From an uncultured Collinsella sp. (lineage in GTDB: Bacteria > Actinomycetota > Coriobacteriia > Coriobacteriales > Coriobacteriaceae), in contig CALHWR010000167.1 in NCBI GenBank assembly GCA_938036665.1, positions 1 to 14,224 of the forward strand: 14,224 bases of DNA, read 5' to 3'. Position 1 is the stretch's first letter, and every line of letters begins with the position of its first letter. The notes beneath the pieces were generated by a model. The model searched no databases and was not told the origin of the DNA. It was given only the letters and a program-made list of their open reading frames with translations. Below, one piece after another: positions 8,102-14,224 of this stretch. Position numbers and translations under genes: made by a program.

Positions 8102-9127
8102 CTAGCGCGCCGCGTACTCGAGCATGCGGTCGAGCGTGAGCTTGGCCTGGTCGGCGGCCTCGTCCGACACGCCGATCTGCACCTCGCCCTCGCCCGTCTC
8201 CAGGCAGCGCACGAGCTTTTCGAGCGTGATGAGATCCATGTTGACGCAGGTGGGCTGCACCGCAGGGAAGTAGAACTTTTTGCCGGTGCCTTGGCAGCGG
8301 CGCTCGAGCTCGTAGAGCACGCCGCGGACCGTCACGATGATGAACTCGCTGGCGTCCGACTCCTCGGCATACTTGATGATGCCGGCGGTGGAGCCGATGT
8401 AGTCGGCCTCGGCAAGGACGTCGGCCTTGCACTCGGGGTGCGCCAGTACAAGCGCGTCGGGATGTGCCTTCTGCGCGTCGACGATCTGCTCGACGGTGAT
8501 GATGTGGTGGCGCGGGCAGTAGCCCTTGTTAAGCAGGACGTGCTTTTGCGGCACCTGCTCGGCTACGAAGCGACCGAGGTTTTGGTCGGGAATGAACAGG
8601 ACGTGCTGCTGCGGCAGCTCGGACACGATCTTGACAGCGTTGGAGCTGGTGACGCACACATCACTCCAGCTCTTGATCTCGACCGTCGAGTTGACGTAGC
8701 ACACTACGGCCAGGTCGTCGCCGTACTCGGCACGGGCGGCGTCGACTGTCTCGCGCTTGACCATATGAGCCATGGGGCAATCCGCGCCCGGCTCGGGCAG
8801 CAGCACGGTCTTGGTGGGATTGAGCAGCTTGGCGCTCTCGCCCATAAACTCCACGCCGCACAGCACGATAGTCTGCTGCGGCAGGCTCTTGGCAAGCTTT
8901 GCCAGGTAGAAGCTGTCGCCGACGTAATCGGCCACAGCCTGGACCTCGGGCGCCACGTAATAGTGTGCCAGGATCACCGCGTCACGTTGGGTTTTTAGTT
9001 GCTGAATGGCCTCGACGAGCTCTGCGGGCACCAATGCCGCGCGCTCCGTTGCCGTCGTTGCCGATGCCAGGCCGGCCGCAATGTCGCGTGCAAGCTCCGA
9101 TGCATCCATGTTCGCGCTCTGTGCCAT
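8102..9127 (-). CDS. nadA: Quinolinate synthase, [4Fe-4S] enzyme
   Basis: 341 residues; condenses iminoaspartate with dihydroxyacetone phosphate to quinolinate. Motifs of the family: AHYYVAPEVQAVADYVGDS, CGVEFMGESAKLLNP, KGYCPRHH, HPECKADV and QPTCVNM. Likely cluster cysteines are C90, C204 and C294. The C204 to C294 spacing (90) equals that of the B. subtilis enzyme and the first interval is close. Other cysteines (117, 143, 158, 233, 278, 308) are not expected ligands. The start is the ATG at 9127, with AGGGG 5 bases upstream. A TTG one codon earlier and an ATG six codons later are weaker. First gene of nadABC-niaR; promoter and operator lie just upstream. Confidence 0.96.
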   Translation of the reverse strand: MAQSANMDASELARDIAAGLASATTATERAALVPAELVEAIQQLKTQRDAVILAHYYVAPEVQAVADYVGDSFYLAKLAKSLPQQTIVLCGVEFMGESAKLLNPTKTVLLPEPGADCPMAHMVKRETVDAARAEYGDDLAVVCYVNSTVEIKSWSDVCVTSSNAVKIVSELPQQHVLFIPDQNLGRFVAEQVPQKHVLLNKGYCPRHHIITVEQIVDAQKAHPDALVLAHPECKADVLAEADYIGSTAGIIKYAEESDASEFIIVTVRGVLYELERRCQGTGKKFYFPAVQPTCVNMDLITLEKLVRCLETGEGEVQIGVSDEAADQAKLTLDRMLEYAAR

Positions 9128-9162
9128 CAAGGCCCCTCTCTTTTGGCGAATCTTGGGGCTTT

Positions 9163-9191
9163 AGTATGACACCTAGGTTTACAGCTGACAA
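9163..9191 (-). promoter_or_regulatory. Promoter of nadABC-niaR
   Basis: Read on the minus strand: -35 TTGTCA (9191-9186), a 17-base spacer, and -10 CATACT (9168-9163) with an extended TG immediately before it (TGT-CATACT). The predicted start is near 9155, about 28 bases before the nadA ATG. The spacing and position are ideal. Confidence 0.7.
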
Positions 9192-9212
9192 GACAGCTGT
9201 AAACCTAGGTGT
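9169..9212. promoter_or_regulatory. Perfect 44-bp palindromic operator, probable NiaR site
   Basis: Two perfect 19-base arms (9169-9187, ACACCTAGGTTTACAGCTG; 9194-9212) are separated by 6 bases. It covers the whole -35 and spacer of the nadA promoter and extends upstream, a classic repressor position. NiaR is encoded by the last gene of the same operon, so it is the likely ligand. The symmetry and overlap are seen; the assignment to NiaR is inferred. Confidence 0.7.
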
Positions 9213-9354
9213 AAAGTTGAAATAAAGATTCGATCTTGGGGCGGGTCCATTTTCGACCTGGCAAGCTGAGGATAGTCGAGCGTTCGATAGCGCAAGAGGC
9301 ATCTTTCGCCACCGCAATACCGCTCGGCGCGAGTTGCACGCCGTGGGGCGCAAA

Positions 9355-9385
9355 CGGTGCGCACCCCCGCGAGCGGTACGCACCC
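9355..9385 (+). repeat. Tandem direct repeat upstream of the LytTR regulator
   Basis: CGGTGCGCACCC (9355-9366) and CGGTACGCACCC (9374-9385) differ at one base and are 19 bases apart start to start, ending 33 bases before the regulator start. LytTR proteins bind pairs of direct repeats about two helical turns apart, so this may be an autoregulatory site. The first copy also contains the 10-base palindrome GGTGCGCACC. No clear -35/-10 pair was found in 9213-9418. Confidence 0.35.
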
Positions 9386-9418
9386 AATGTGGCAAAATCG
9401 AACTACTAAGGGGGCCGA

Positions 9419-10141
9419 ATGCTCAAGATTATTGCCTGCGACGACGACGTCGCTTTTCTAGATAGACTGCACCGGATGATCGACCGTTGGTCGACCGAAA
9501 CGGACACGGCGGTCGATGTTGCGCTCGTCACGCGCGGCGAGGACCTGCTAGCCCGTCATGCCGCATCGCGCGCCGACATCATCTTGCTCGACATGATCAT
9601 GCCGCTCGTCAACGGCATGGACACCGCGCGCGAATTGCGTCAGGCCGATACCGCCGTGCGCCTGGTGTTTCTCACCTCATCGCCCGAGTTTGCACTGGAG
9701 TCCTACGAGGTCCGCGCCTTCGACTATCTGCTCAAGCCCGTGACCTACGAACGCCTGGCGCAGCTACTCGACGAGCTTTCGAGCATGCGCCCGGCGGCAA
9801 CCGACGAGCTCGTGATCAAAACGTCCTTTGGCTACCACGCCCTGCGCTTATCCGATATCGAATATGCCGAGGCGCGCAACAAGCACGTGGTCTTCCACCT
9901 GCGCGATGGCCGCGATATCGAGGCACTCGAGTCGTTCCGCAGCGTCGAGGACCGTTTGGCACAAAATGCCACCTTCTTTAAATGCCACCGTAGTTACCAG
10001 GTCAACTTGCGCAACATCGACCACTTCGATCGCACGGACATCGTCATGCGCTCGGGCGCGTGCATTCCGCTGTCGCGCAGCAGCAAACAGGGATTCCAAG
10101 ACGCCTACTTTGCGATGCGCTTCGAGGGCGGGAGGCGCTAA
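9419..10141 (+). CDS. LytTR-family response regulator (AgrA-like)
   Basis: 240 residues. The receiver domain (about 1-125) has the acidic cluster D8-D10, phospho-acceptor D58 (ILLDMIMP), T86 and K106 (LLKPV). The LytTR DNA-binding domain (about 133-235) has KTSFGYHALRLSDIEYAEA and FKCHRSYQVNLRNI. It is a transcription factor activated by phosphorylation, most likely by the adjacent sensor kinase. The ATG has AAGGGGG 4 bases upstream. Its TAA overlaps the kinase ATG by one base, showing translational coupling. Targets are unknown; AgrA-like members often control peptide signalling, bacteriocins or surface traits, but nothing here says which. Confidence 0.93.
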   Translation: MLKIIACDDDVAFLDRLHRMIDRWSTETDTAVDVALVTRGEDLLARHAASRADIILLDMIMPLVNGMDTARELRQADTAVRLVFLTSSPEFALESYEVRAFDYLLKPVTYERLAQLLDELSSMRPAATDELVIKTSFGYHALRLSDIEYAEARNKHVVFHLRDGRDIEALESFRSVEDRLAQNATFFKCHRSYQVNLRNIDHFDRTDIVMRSGACIPLSRSSKQGFQDAYFAMRFEGGRR

Positions 10142-11418
10142 TGCCCGCAACGGTCGAAATGGTCCTTTGGGCAATCCACCACGCCACGACGTTGCTCTTT
10201 GGCGTCTTTGCCTCGGCGGCGCTGTGCGGTGTCGAGCTCAATCGACGCCATGCACTCGAGCTGGTGGTCGTTACCATTCTGACCGGCACCGCCTTCTCAA
10301 TCGCCAATGTCGTTGGCGGCGAACTATTTGCCCGCCAGGCTTATCCGCTTGTCGTGCACCTGCCGCTTATCGTCTACCTGTGCGCGCGCTACCGCCTGAG
10401 TCCACTGCTTGCCGCGCTCGGCATTACGAGCGCCTATCTGAGCTGCCAGTTCAGCAACTGGATGGGTATCGCCGCATTTGCCGCGACCGATTCGCAGATC
10501 GCGTACTACCTGGCGCGCATCGCGACCACGCTCGCCGTCTTTGCCGTCCTGTTGCATTGGGCCGGCGACATCGGTCCGCGCTTGGCGATTAAAAGCACCA
10601 CCGAGCTGGGCATCCTTTTAATCCTGCCGCTCGTCTATTACGTCTTTGACTACGCCACCAACGTCTACACCACGCTGTTCCACTCGGGCTCGGTGGTGAC
10701 GGTTGAGTTTTTGGCATTTGCGCTCTGTGCCTTCTATCTTATGTTTCTTGCCGTTTACCTGCGCGAATACGAAGAAAAGGAAACCGCCGAGCGAGAGCGC
10801 TGGATGCTCGAAACCCGCGACAGCGCCGCCATCAAAGAGCTCGAGGCTTGGCGTCAATCTGGGCGCGAGCTGTCGATTCTTCGCCACGATATGCGCCACT
10901 TCCTACGCGGTCTGGCCGCTTTGATTGAGGAGGGCCACACCGACGAGGCGCTCAAACGCATCGACGAACTCTGCGAAGCCGGCGACCGCACCGCCGTACG
11001 CCGCTTCTGCGCCAACGAGACCGTAAACATTGCGCTTTCGTCATTTAACTCGGATATCAATAGAAACGGCATTACTGCCAACCTGCGCGCCGCCGTACCC
11101 GAAACCATCCATGTAGGTGACGCCGACCTGTTTAGCGTGCTCTCAAATGCCTTGGAAAACGCTATCACCGCCGCAAACGCCGCACCCCAAGGAAAGCGAT
11201 TCGTTGACCTTGACCTGCGACTTGAGGACGGCCAGCTGTTGCTGTTGGTCTCCAACACGTTTGACCGCGCGCCGCGCATGGTCGACGGCATGCCCGTGAC
11301 CCAGCATGCGGGCCACGGCTTTGGCACCAAGAGCATCAAACTTGCTGTGGAGCGCATGAACGGCAATTGCCAGTTCCGCATTAACGGCGATCGGTTTGAG
11401 CTGCGCGCCGTGATGTAG
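10141..11418 (+). CDS. AgrC-like membrane sensor histidine kinase (GHKL)
   Basis: 425 residues. The N-terminal region holds six or seven hydrophobic segments (about 7-30, 38-58, 66-84, 88-104, 120-140, 155-172 and 186-207), so the sensor is a multipass membrane domain. A charged helical linker follows (about 208-245), then the dimerisation/phosphorylation motif RHDMRH with H249. The C-terminal GHKL ATPase has its N box near 334-345 (LSNALENAITAA) and G box GHGFGTKSI near 391-399. This arrangement resembles AgrC and related peptide-sensing kinases. The ATG at 10141 overlaps the regulator stop, with GGGAGG 5 bases upstream; a longer in-frame start at 10060 lies inside the regulator and is rejected. 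No AgrB or AgrD gene is adjacent, so the signal is unknown. Confidence 0.92.
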   Translation: MPATVEMVLWAIHHATTLLFGVFASAALCGVELNRRHALELVVVTILTGTAFSIANVVGGELFARQAYPLVVHLPLIVYLCARYRLSPLLAALGITSAYLSCQFSNWMGIAAFAATDSQIAYYLARIATTLAVFAVLLHWAGDIGPRLAIKSTTELGILLILPLVYYVFDYATNVYTTLFHSGSVVTVEFLAFALCAFYLMFLAVYLREYEEKETAERERWMLETRDSAAIKELEAWRQSGRELSILRHDMRHFLRGLAALIEEGHTDEALKRIDELCEAGDRTAVRRFCANETVNIALSSFNSDINRNGITANLRAAVPETIHVGDADLFSVLSNALENAITAANAAPQGKRFVDLDLRLEDGQLLLLVSNTFDRAPRMVDGMPVTQHAGHGFGTKSIKLAVERMNGNCQFRINGDRFELRAVM

Positions 11419-11482
11419 AAGTGCGGCGCCGTTCTCGCGGCGTGCCTTGCCCGCCAGGCAATCGCTCACCGGCGCCAATCCG

Positions 11483-12058
11483 CTACAGCGGAGCGGCCGC
11501 CGGGGTCAGCTGCTTGATGTAGGCCCACATGCGCTGCTTGGCCGCCTTGTCGGTCAGCGCCGCCTCAAAGCCATCGAGCGCGAGCACGCGGCGGCCCTGC
11601 ACATGGGCGACCAGGCCGGGCTTGAGCATGGCGGTGTCGAAGTCATCAATCGCCACGAGCATATCGGCGTAGGTTTCGCGCATGACATCGGCCGCGCTGT
11701 TATCGAGCAGCAGCACCGCCTCGGGGTCCAGAGCCTCAAGCGCCTCGCGGAACAGGTCGCACGGCAGGGCGTGGCCCACCGCCACAGCTCCGTCGCCTGC
11801 GCCGGCAACCCTCGCCAGCACACAAAAATCTTCGGGCGCGTAACCGATTGCCCCGAGTGCCTTGCGCAATGCGGCACCATCCGCGCCGGCGGCGAGTTCG
11901 CCGCCCGAGCGCTCGGCATCATCCAAATCGCCTTTGACCAGCACGATCGGCGAGCACGCGTTGCCTGCGATGCGCACGCCACGGGCCGCAAGCGATGCAA
12001 GCTCCTGCTCGGCCGCCTGGGCGATGGCTTCTTTTTTCTGGCTTTGTGACGTGGACAT
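11483..12058 (-). CDS. Uncharacterised protein, possible distant uracil-DNA-glycosylase fold
   Basis: 191-residue soluble protein I do not recognise with confidence. Residues 1-30 are a charged helix rich in Ala, Gln, Glu and Lys. The segment NACSPIVLVKGDLDDAE (33-49) followed by LRKALGAIGYAPEDF (64-78), AVLLLDNSAADVM (114-126) and a C-terminal VQGRRVLALDGFEAALTD...KQRMWAYIKQL recalls the order of motifs in family-4/5 uracil-DNA glycosylases. The catalytic GEAPG-type motif and cluster cysteines are absent, so any such activity is doubtful. The start ATG at 12058 has GGAG 5 bases upstream. A longer start at 12088 is excluded because that ATG overlaps a TATAAT -10 box (minus, 12092-12087). Convergent with the kinase gene and divergent from thioredoxin. 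Confidence 0.75.
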   Translation of the reverse strand: MSTSQSQKKEAIAQAAEQELASLAARGVRIAGNACSPIVLVKGDLDDAERSGGELAAGADGAALRKALGAIGYAPEDFCVLARVAGAGDGAVAVGHALPCDLFREALEALDPEAVLLLDNSAADVMRETYADMLVAIDDFDTAMLKPGLVAHVQGRRVLALDGFEAALTDKAAKQRMWAYIKQLTPAAAPL

Positions 12059-12194
12059 GCGCTCTCCAATCGTTTGCGTGCCCACCATTATATAAAAGAG
12101 CCGCCCGTGAGTGGTTGCTTTGCGGGTCGTTGGGTATAAGCACGGTCGTACTGAGTTTTACGCGGCCGAGCCGCGTCGCATTATGGAGGTCACC

Positions 12195-12515
12195 ATGGCT
12201 GACATTAAGCAGATTACCCCCGAGAACTTCGATTCCGTCGTTAGCGGCAACCTTCCCGTACTGGTTGATTTTTGGGCGCCCTGGTGCGGGCCCTGCCGAT
12301 CGCTCTCGCCCATCGTAGACGAGGTAGCCGACGAGCTGGCCGGCAAGCTTGCCGTTGCCAAGTGCAACGTCGATGACAATCAGGACCTGGCCATGAAGTT
12401 TGGCGTCATGAGCATCCCCACGCTGATTGTCTTTAAGAACGGTGAGGAGGTCGACCGCTCGGTCGGCGCGCTGCCCAAGGCAAGGCTGCAGACATTGCTG
12501 GAGAAGCACCTGTAA
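12195..12515 (+). CDS. trxA: Thioredoxin
   Basis: 106-residue thioredoxin of standard length, the cytoplasmic thiol-disulfide reductant. The active site WCGPC has cysteines at 31 and 34 in FWAPWCGPCRSL. The cis-proline P75 (SIPT) and the C-terminal VGALPKARLQTLL helix are present. The start ATG at 12195 has GGAGGT about 4 bases upstream; a longer in-frame start at 12111 has no family similarity. TATAAG at 12135-12140 is a possible -10 box, but no -35 at proper spacing is clear. No thioredoxin reductase gene is adjacent. Confidence 0.97.
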   Translation: MADIKQITPENFDSVVSGNLPVLVDFWAPWCGPCRSLSPIVDEVADELAGKLAVAKCNVDDNQDLAMKFGVMSIPTLIVFKNGEEVDRSVGALPKARLQTLLEKHL

Positions 12516-12636
12516 TACGCTGGTTACATTTTGGCGTCCCGCCGCCGTCCATGAGCGCTTTTGCACCGCTCGCCGGACTCCTGGGTGCACCGCGTGCGAC
12601 CACGGATAGTATGGTAAATACAAACAGCCCCCAGTG

Positions 12637-12672
12637 AACGGGTGCGGGTCACACAGACTCGCACCCGTTTTC
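12637..12672 (+). terminator. Intrinsic terminator downstream of trxA
   Basis: A 14-bp stem with one G-U pair (12637-12650 with 12656-12669; arm AACGGGTGCGGGTC) and a 5-base loop is followed by TTCTT. It lies 121 bases after the thioredoxin stop. The intervening 12516-12636 has no coding sequence I can support; it contains TAGTAT/TATGGT promoter-like runs near 12607-12615. Confidence 0.75.
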
Positions 12673-12746
12673 TTATGCGGTAGCGCCCCGCGCGGGCGTA
12701 GTAGAATCTGAACCACTGGATTGCCCCGAGCATAAGGAGATTTCCC

Positions 12747-12995
12747 ATGCATGACGTCGGAATGAACATGAGCCAGCTTGCCATGAGCGTCAAGCAGGTC
12801 GACGACACCATCGAGCTCGCCCACGAGTGGAGCCACCAGCTGCTGCATGCGACCGAGAATTTTGACATGGAGCGCATTGGCGCCAAGCTCGAAGCTGCCA
12901 TGGCCGCACTGCACGAGGCGCATGACGCGCTCGAGGGCTACGAGGAAGCCATCGAGGCTGACCACAACTCCGTCGGCTCCGTAAAGCTGGTGTAG
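12747..12995 (+). CDS. Small histidine-bearing helical protein upstream of nikR
   Basis: 82 residues, no family recognised. It is predicted to be mainly helical and acidic, with two helices (about 8-37 and 41-72). Seven histidines lie at 2, 26, 30, 34, 56, 59 and 73. H26, H30 and H34 are four residues apart and would line one helix face, and HEAH (56-59) mirrors this in the second helix; five methionines lie in the first 15 residues or so and at 41 and 52. These could be metal ligands. The ATG has AAGGAGA 6 bases upstream. The stop is followed after one base by the GTG start of nikR, so the two genes are almost surely co-translated. A role as nickel-binding partner or modulator of NikR is inference. 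A later ATG at 12762 is possible. TAGAAT at 12702-12707 may be the -10 box. Confidence 0.85.
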   Translation: MHDVGMNMSQLAMSVKQVDDTIELAHEWSHQLLHATENFDMERIGAKLEAAMAALHEAHDALEGYEEAIEADHNSVGSVKLV

Positions 12996-12996
12996 G

Positions 12997-13506
12997 GTGT
13001 CCGAACACGAACACGAGCACGGCTGCGGGCACGACCACCGCAACGACACGGGCGACGAGGCGAGCTGCCGTTGCGGCGGTGGCTCCGAGCTGGTCCGTTT
13101 TTCGGTCACCGCGCCCGATGACCTGCTGCGCCGCTTTGACGAGCAGATTGCACGCCGCGGCGACGTGGCCAACCGCTCCGAGGCAGTGCGCGATTTGATT
13201 CGCGCCTCGATCGCCAAAGAGCAGATGCGCACGCCCGATGAGCACGTTATCGGGTCGCTCACCATGATCTACGACCATCACACCGGCGATCTGACGCGCC
13301 GCCTGGACGAGGTGCAGCACGACTACACCGACGAGATCGTATCGACCATGCACGTGCATCTTGATCACCACAACTGTCTGGAGATCCTGGCGCTCAAGGG
13401 TCGCGGCGAGCGCGTCTACGAACTAGCCGACCGCCTGCTGGGCCTGCGCGGCGTTAAGCACGGCGAGCTCACCTGCGCCGCCACCAAGCAAAGTCTGGGG
13501 CTATAG
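12997..13506 (+). CDS. nikR: NikR-family nickel-responsive regulator with His/Cys-rich N-terminal extension
   Basis: 169 residues. A ribbon-helix-helix DNA-binding domain (about 31-75, ELVRFSVTAPDDLLRRFDEQ) is followed by the ACT-like nickel-sensing domain (about 83-165). The nickel ligands are intact: H108, H119, H121 and C127, with exactly the spacing of E. coli NikR H76, H87, H89 and C95. Residues 1-30 are an extra segment rich in His, Cys and Asp/Glu (EHEHEHGCGHDH and CRC) ahead of the normal NikR start, like the metal-storage tails of HypB or SlyD. The start is GTG at 12997, one base after the upstream stop, with no clear Shine-Dalgarno; coupling is likely. Starting later would remove the extension, but no ATG or GTG with a ribosome site precedes the RHH domain. 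Its targets are probably nickel or hydrogenase genes. Confidence 0.92.
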   Translation: MSEHEHEHGCGHDHRNDTGDEASCRCGGGSELVRFSVTAPDDLLRRFDEQIARRGDVANRSEAVRDLIRASIAKEQMRTPDEHVIGSLTMIYDHHTGDLTRRLDEVQHDYTDEIVSTMHVHLDHHNCLEILALKGRGERVYELADRLLGLRGVKHGELTCAATKQSLGL

Positions 13507-13529
13507 CGGGATTTCCCGCAGCGCACCTG

Positions 13530-13599
13530 CCAAAAAGGGACAGGTTTGTTTTGGCAGGCTTAACGTTTTACCTACCAAAATAAACCTGTCCCTTTTTGG
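13530..13599. repeat. Long palindromic element between nikR and hypF (REP-like)
   Basis: Two 25-base arms (13530-13554 and 13575-13599) are inversely complementary at all but one position, which can pair as G-U. After one mismatch, three further pairs (13556-13558 with 13571-13573) extend the stem inward, leaving a 12-base loop. The arm core is AAAAAGGGACAGGTTTG. It resembles dispersed palindromic repeats rather than an operator and could block or end transcription in either direction. Its presence 24 bases upstream of hypF would affect read-through from nikR. Confidence 0.75.
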
Positions 13600-13622
13600 T
13601 CGGTTTTGATGAGGGGTGTCAC

Positions 13623-14224
13623 ATGCGGCATGTGCATATTCATGTGACGGGCATTGTGCAGGGCGTTGGCATGCGACCGTTTGTGTATCGCGAGGCCATG
13701 GCGCATGGCATTTGCGGCTGGGTGCTCAACGCGGGCGATGGCGTGCACATCGAGGCGCATGCTCCGGCCGATGTGCTCGATGCTTTTGTTGCCGCGCTTT
13801 CTGAGCATGCGCCTGCGGCAGCCCGTGTAGAGCATGTCGAGACTATGGACCTGGCAGCCAACGGTTGGGATGCCGCCAATGAACAGGGGTTTCGCATCGT
13901 AGCATCACAGGACCAGACCGCACACACGACGCTCGTCTCGCCCGATATCGCCACCTGCGACGATTGCCTGCGCGAGTTGTTCGATCCCGCCGACCGACGC
14001 TATCACTACCCCTTTATCAACTGCACTAACTGCGGCCCACGCTTTACCATCATCCGATCGCTGCCTTATGACCGAGCGGCCACGTCGATGGATTGTTTTC
14101 CCATGTGTCCCGAATGCGCCGCGGAGTATGCCGACCCACTCGACCGGCGTTTTCACGCGCAGCCCGATGCCTGCTTTGATTGCGGGCCGCATATTACGTG
14201 GCGCGAGGCGGGCGTGGGCGATGA
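13623..14224 (+). CDS. hypF: HypF, carbamoyltransferase for NiFe-hydrogenase maturation (5' part)
   Basis: The first 200 residues of HypF, cut by the window end. HypF uses carbamoyl phosphate to make the cyanide ligands of the NiFe site with HypE. Seen: the acylphosphatase domain (about 1-92) with VTGIVQGVGMRPFV; then two zinc fingers, CxxC-x18-CxxC, with C112, C115, C134, C137 and C162, C165, C184, C187. The YrdC and Kae1-like domains lie beyond the edge. The start ATG at 13623 has GAGGGG 6 bases upstream. It is the only hydrogenase gene visible. Co-transcription with nikR is possible but the palindrome lies between. The protein is open to the end with no frameshift. Confidence 0.96.
   Translation, partial: MRHVHIHVTGIVQGVGMRPFVYREAMAHGICGWVLNAGDGVHIEAHAPADVLDAFVAALSEHAPAAARVEHVETMDLAANGWDAANEQGFRIVASQDQTAHTTLVSPDIATCDDCLRELFDPADRRYHYPFINCTNCGPRFTIIRSLPYDRAATSMDCFPMCPECAAEYADPLDRRFHAQPDACFDCGPHITWREAGVGD

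Noticed and set aside
8046..8432. Upstream extension of nadB into nadA
   Set aside because: It overlaps the 3' end of nadA in another frame, is Arg/His-rich without family similarity, and the GTG at 8045 has a good ribosome site.
9213..9418. Open frames between nadA and the LytTR gene
   Set aside because: Several short minus-strand frames read through the nadA operator and the repeat region, with no ribosome site and no domain.
11419..11482. Terminator after the sensor kinase
   Set aside because: Only short GC dyads (for example CGCCG/CGGCG) without a T run are present, not enough to call.
12609..12621. GTAT-N5-ATAC dyad as a NikR operator
   Set aside because: The arms are only four bases and the spacing does not match GTATGA-N16-TCATAC of E. 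coli NikR; it also lies before a terminator.

Overview
The window looks like chromosomal DNA of a high-GC Gram-positive gut anaerobe. The best guess is a Coriobacteriia member close to Collinsella. This is inferred from the GC-rich codon use, a dnaK-grpE-dnaJ-hspR operon of actinobacterial type with a MerR-family HspR, an Agr-like LytTR two-component system, a clostridial-type 2[4Fe-4S] ferredoxin and NiFe-hydrogenase maturation genes. No database search was possible, so the genus is inference.

Layout. (1) Positions 41-4335, minus strand: heat-shock chaperone operon dnaK-grpE-dnaJ-hspR. An imperfect HAIR-like operator candidate lies upstream, and there is a hairpin between grpE and dnaJ. The J protein has no zinc finger, and grpE has a second in-frame start with a very strong ribosome binding site. 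(2) Positions 4336-4930: a 595-bp intergenic region with a large imperfect palindrome, then a promoter for a plus-strand ferredoxin (4931-5116). A bidirectional terminator follows. (3) Positions 5260-9127, minus strand: nadA-nadB-nadC-niaR, the de novo NAD (quinolinate) pathway co-transcribed with its probable niacin-sensing repressor. The nadA promoter is overlapped by a perfect 19-bp-arm palindrome, a likely NiaR operator. (4) Positions 9419-11418, plus strand: an overlapping LytTR response regulator and an AgrC-like GHKL sensor kinase, with no peptide or processing gene alongside. (5) Positions 11483-12058, minus strand: an uncharacterised protein, divergent from thioredoxin (12195-12515, plus). 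(6) Positions 12747 to the end, plus strand: a nickel block. It holds a small histidine-bearing helical protein, a NikR with an added His/Cys-rich N-terminus, a long palindromic repeat, and the 5' part of hypF, which runs off the window.

How the parts fit. Regions 1-3 are mostly housekeeping: protein folding, electron transfer and NAD synthesis. Each heat-shock or NAD operon carries its own repressor as its last gene, so both are probably self-regulated. The nickel block suggests nickel-dependent control of a NiFe hydrogenase maturation locus continuing to the right. The most unusual material is the small-protein/NikR pair, the NikR metal-rich extension, the palindrome upstream of hypF, the nadA operator and the dual start of grpE. 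I did not see mobile elements with transposases, CRISPR arrays, or tRNA or rRNA genes.
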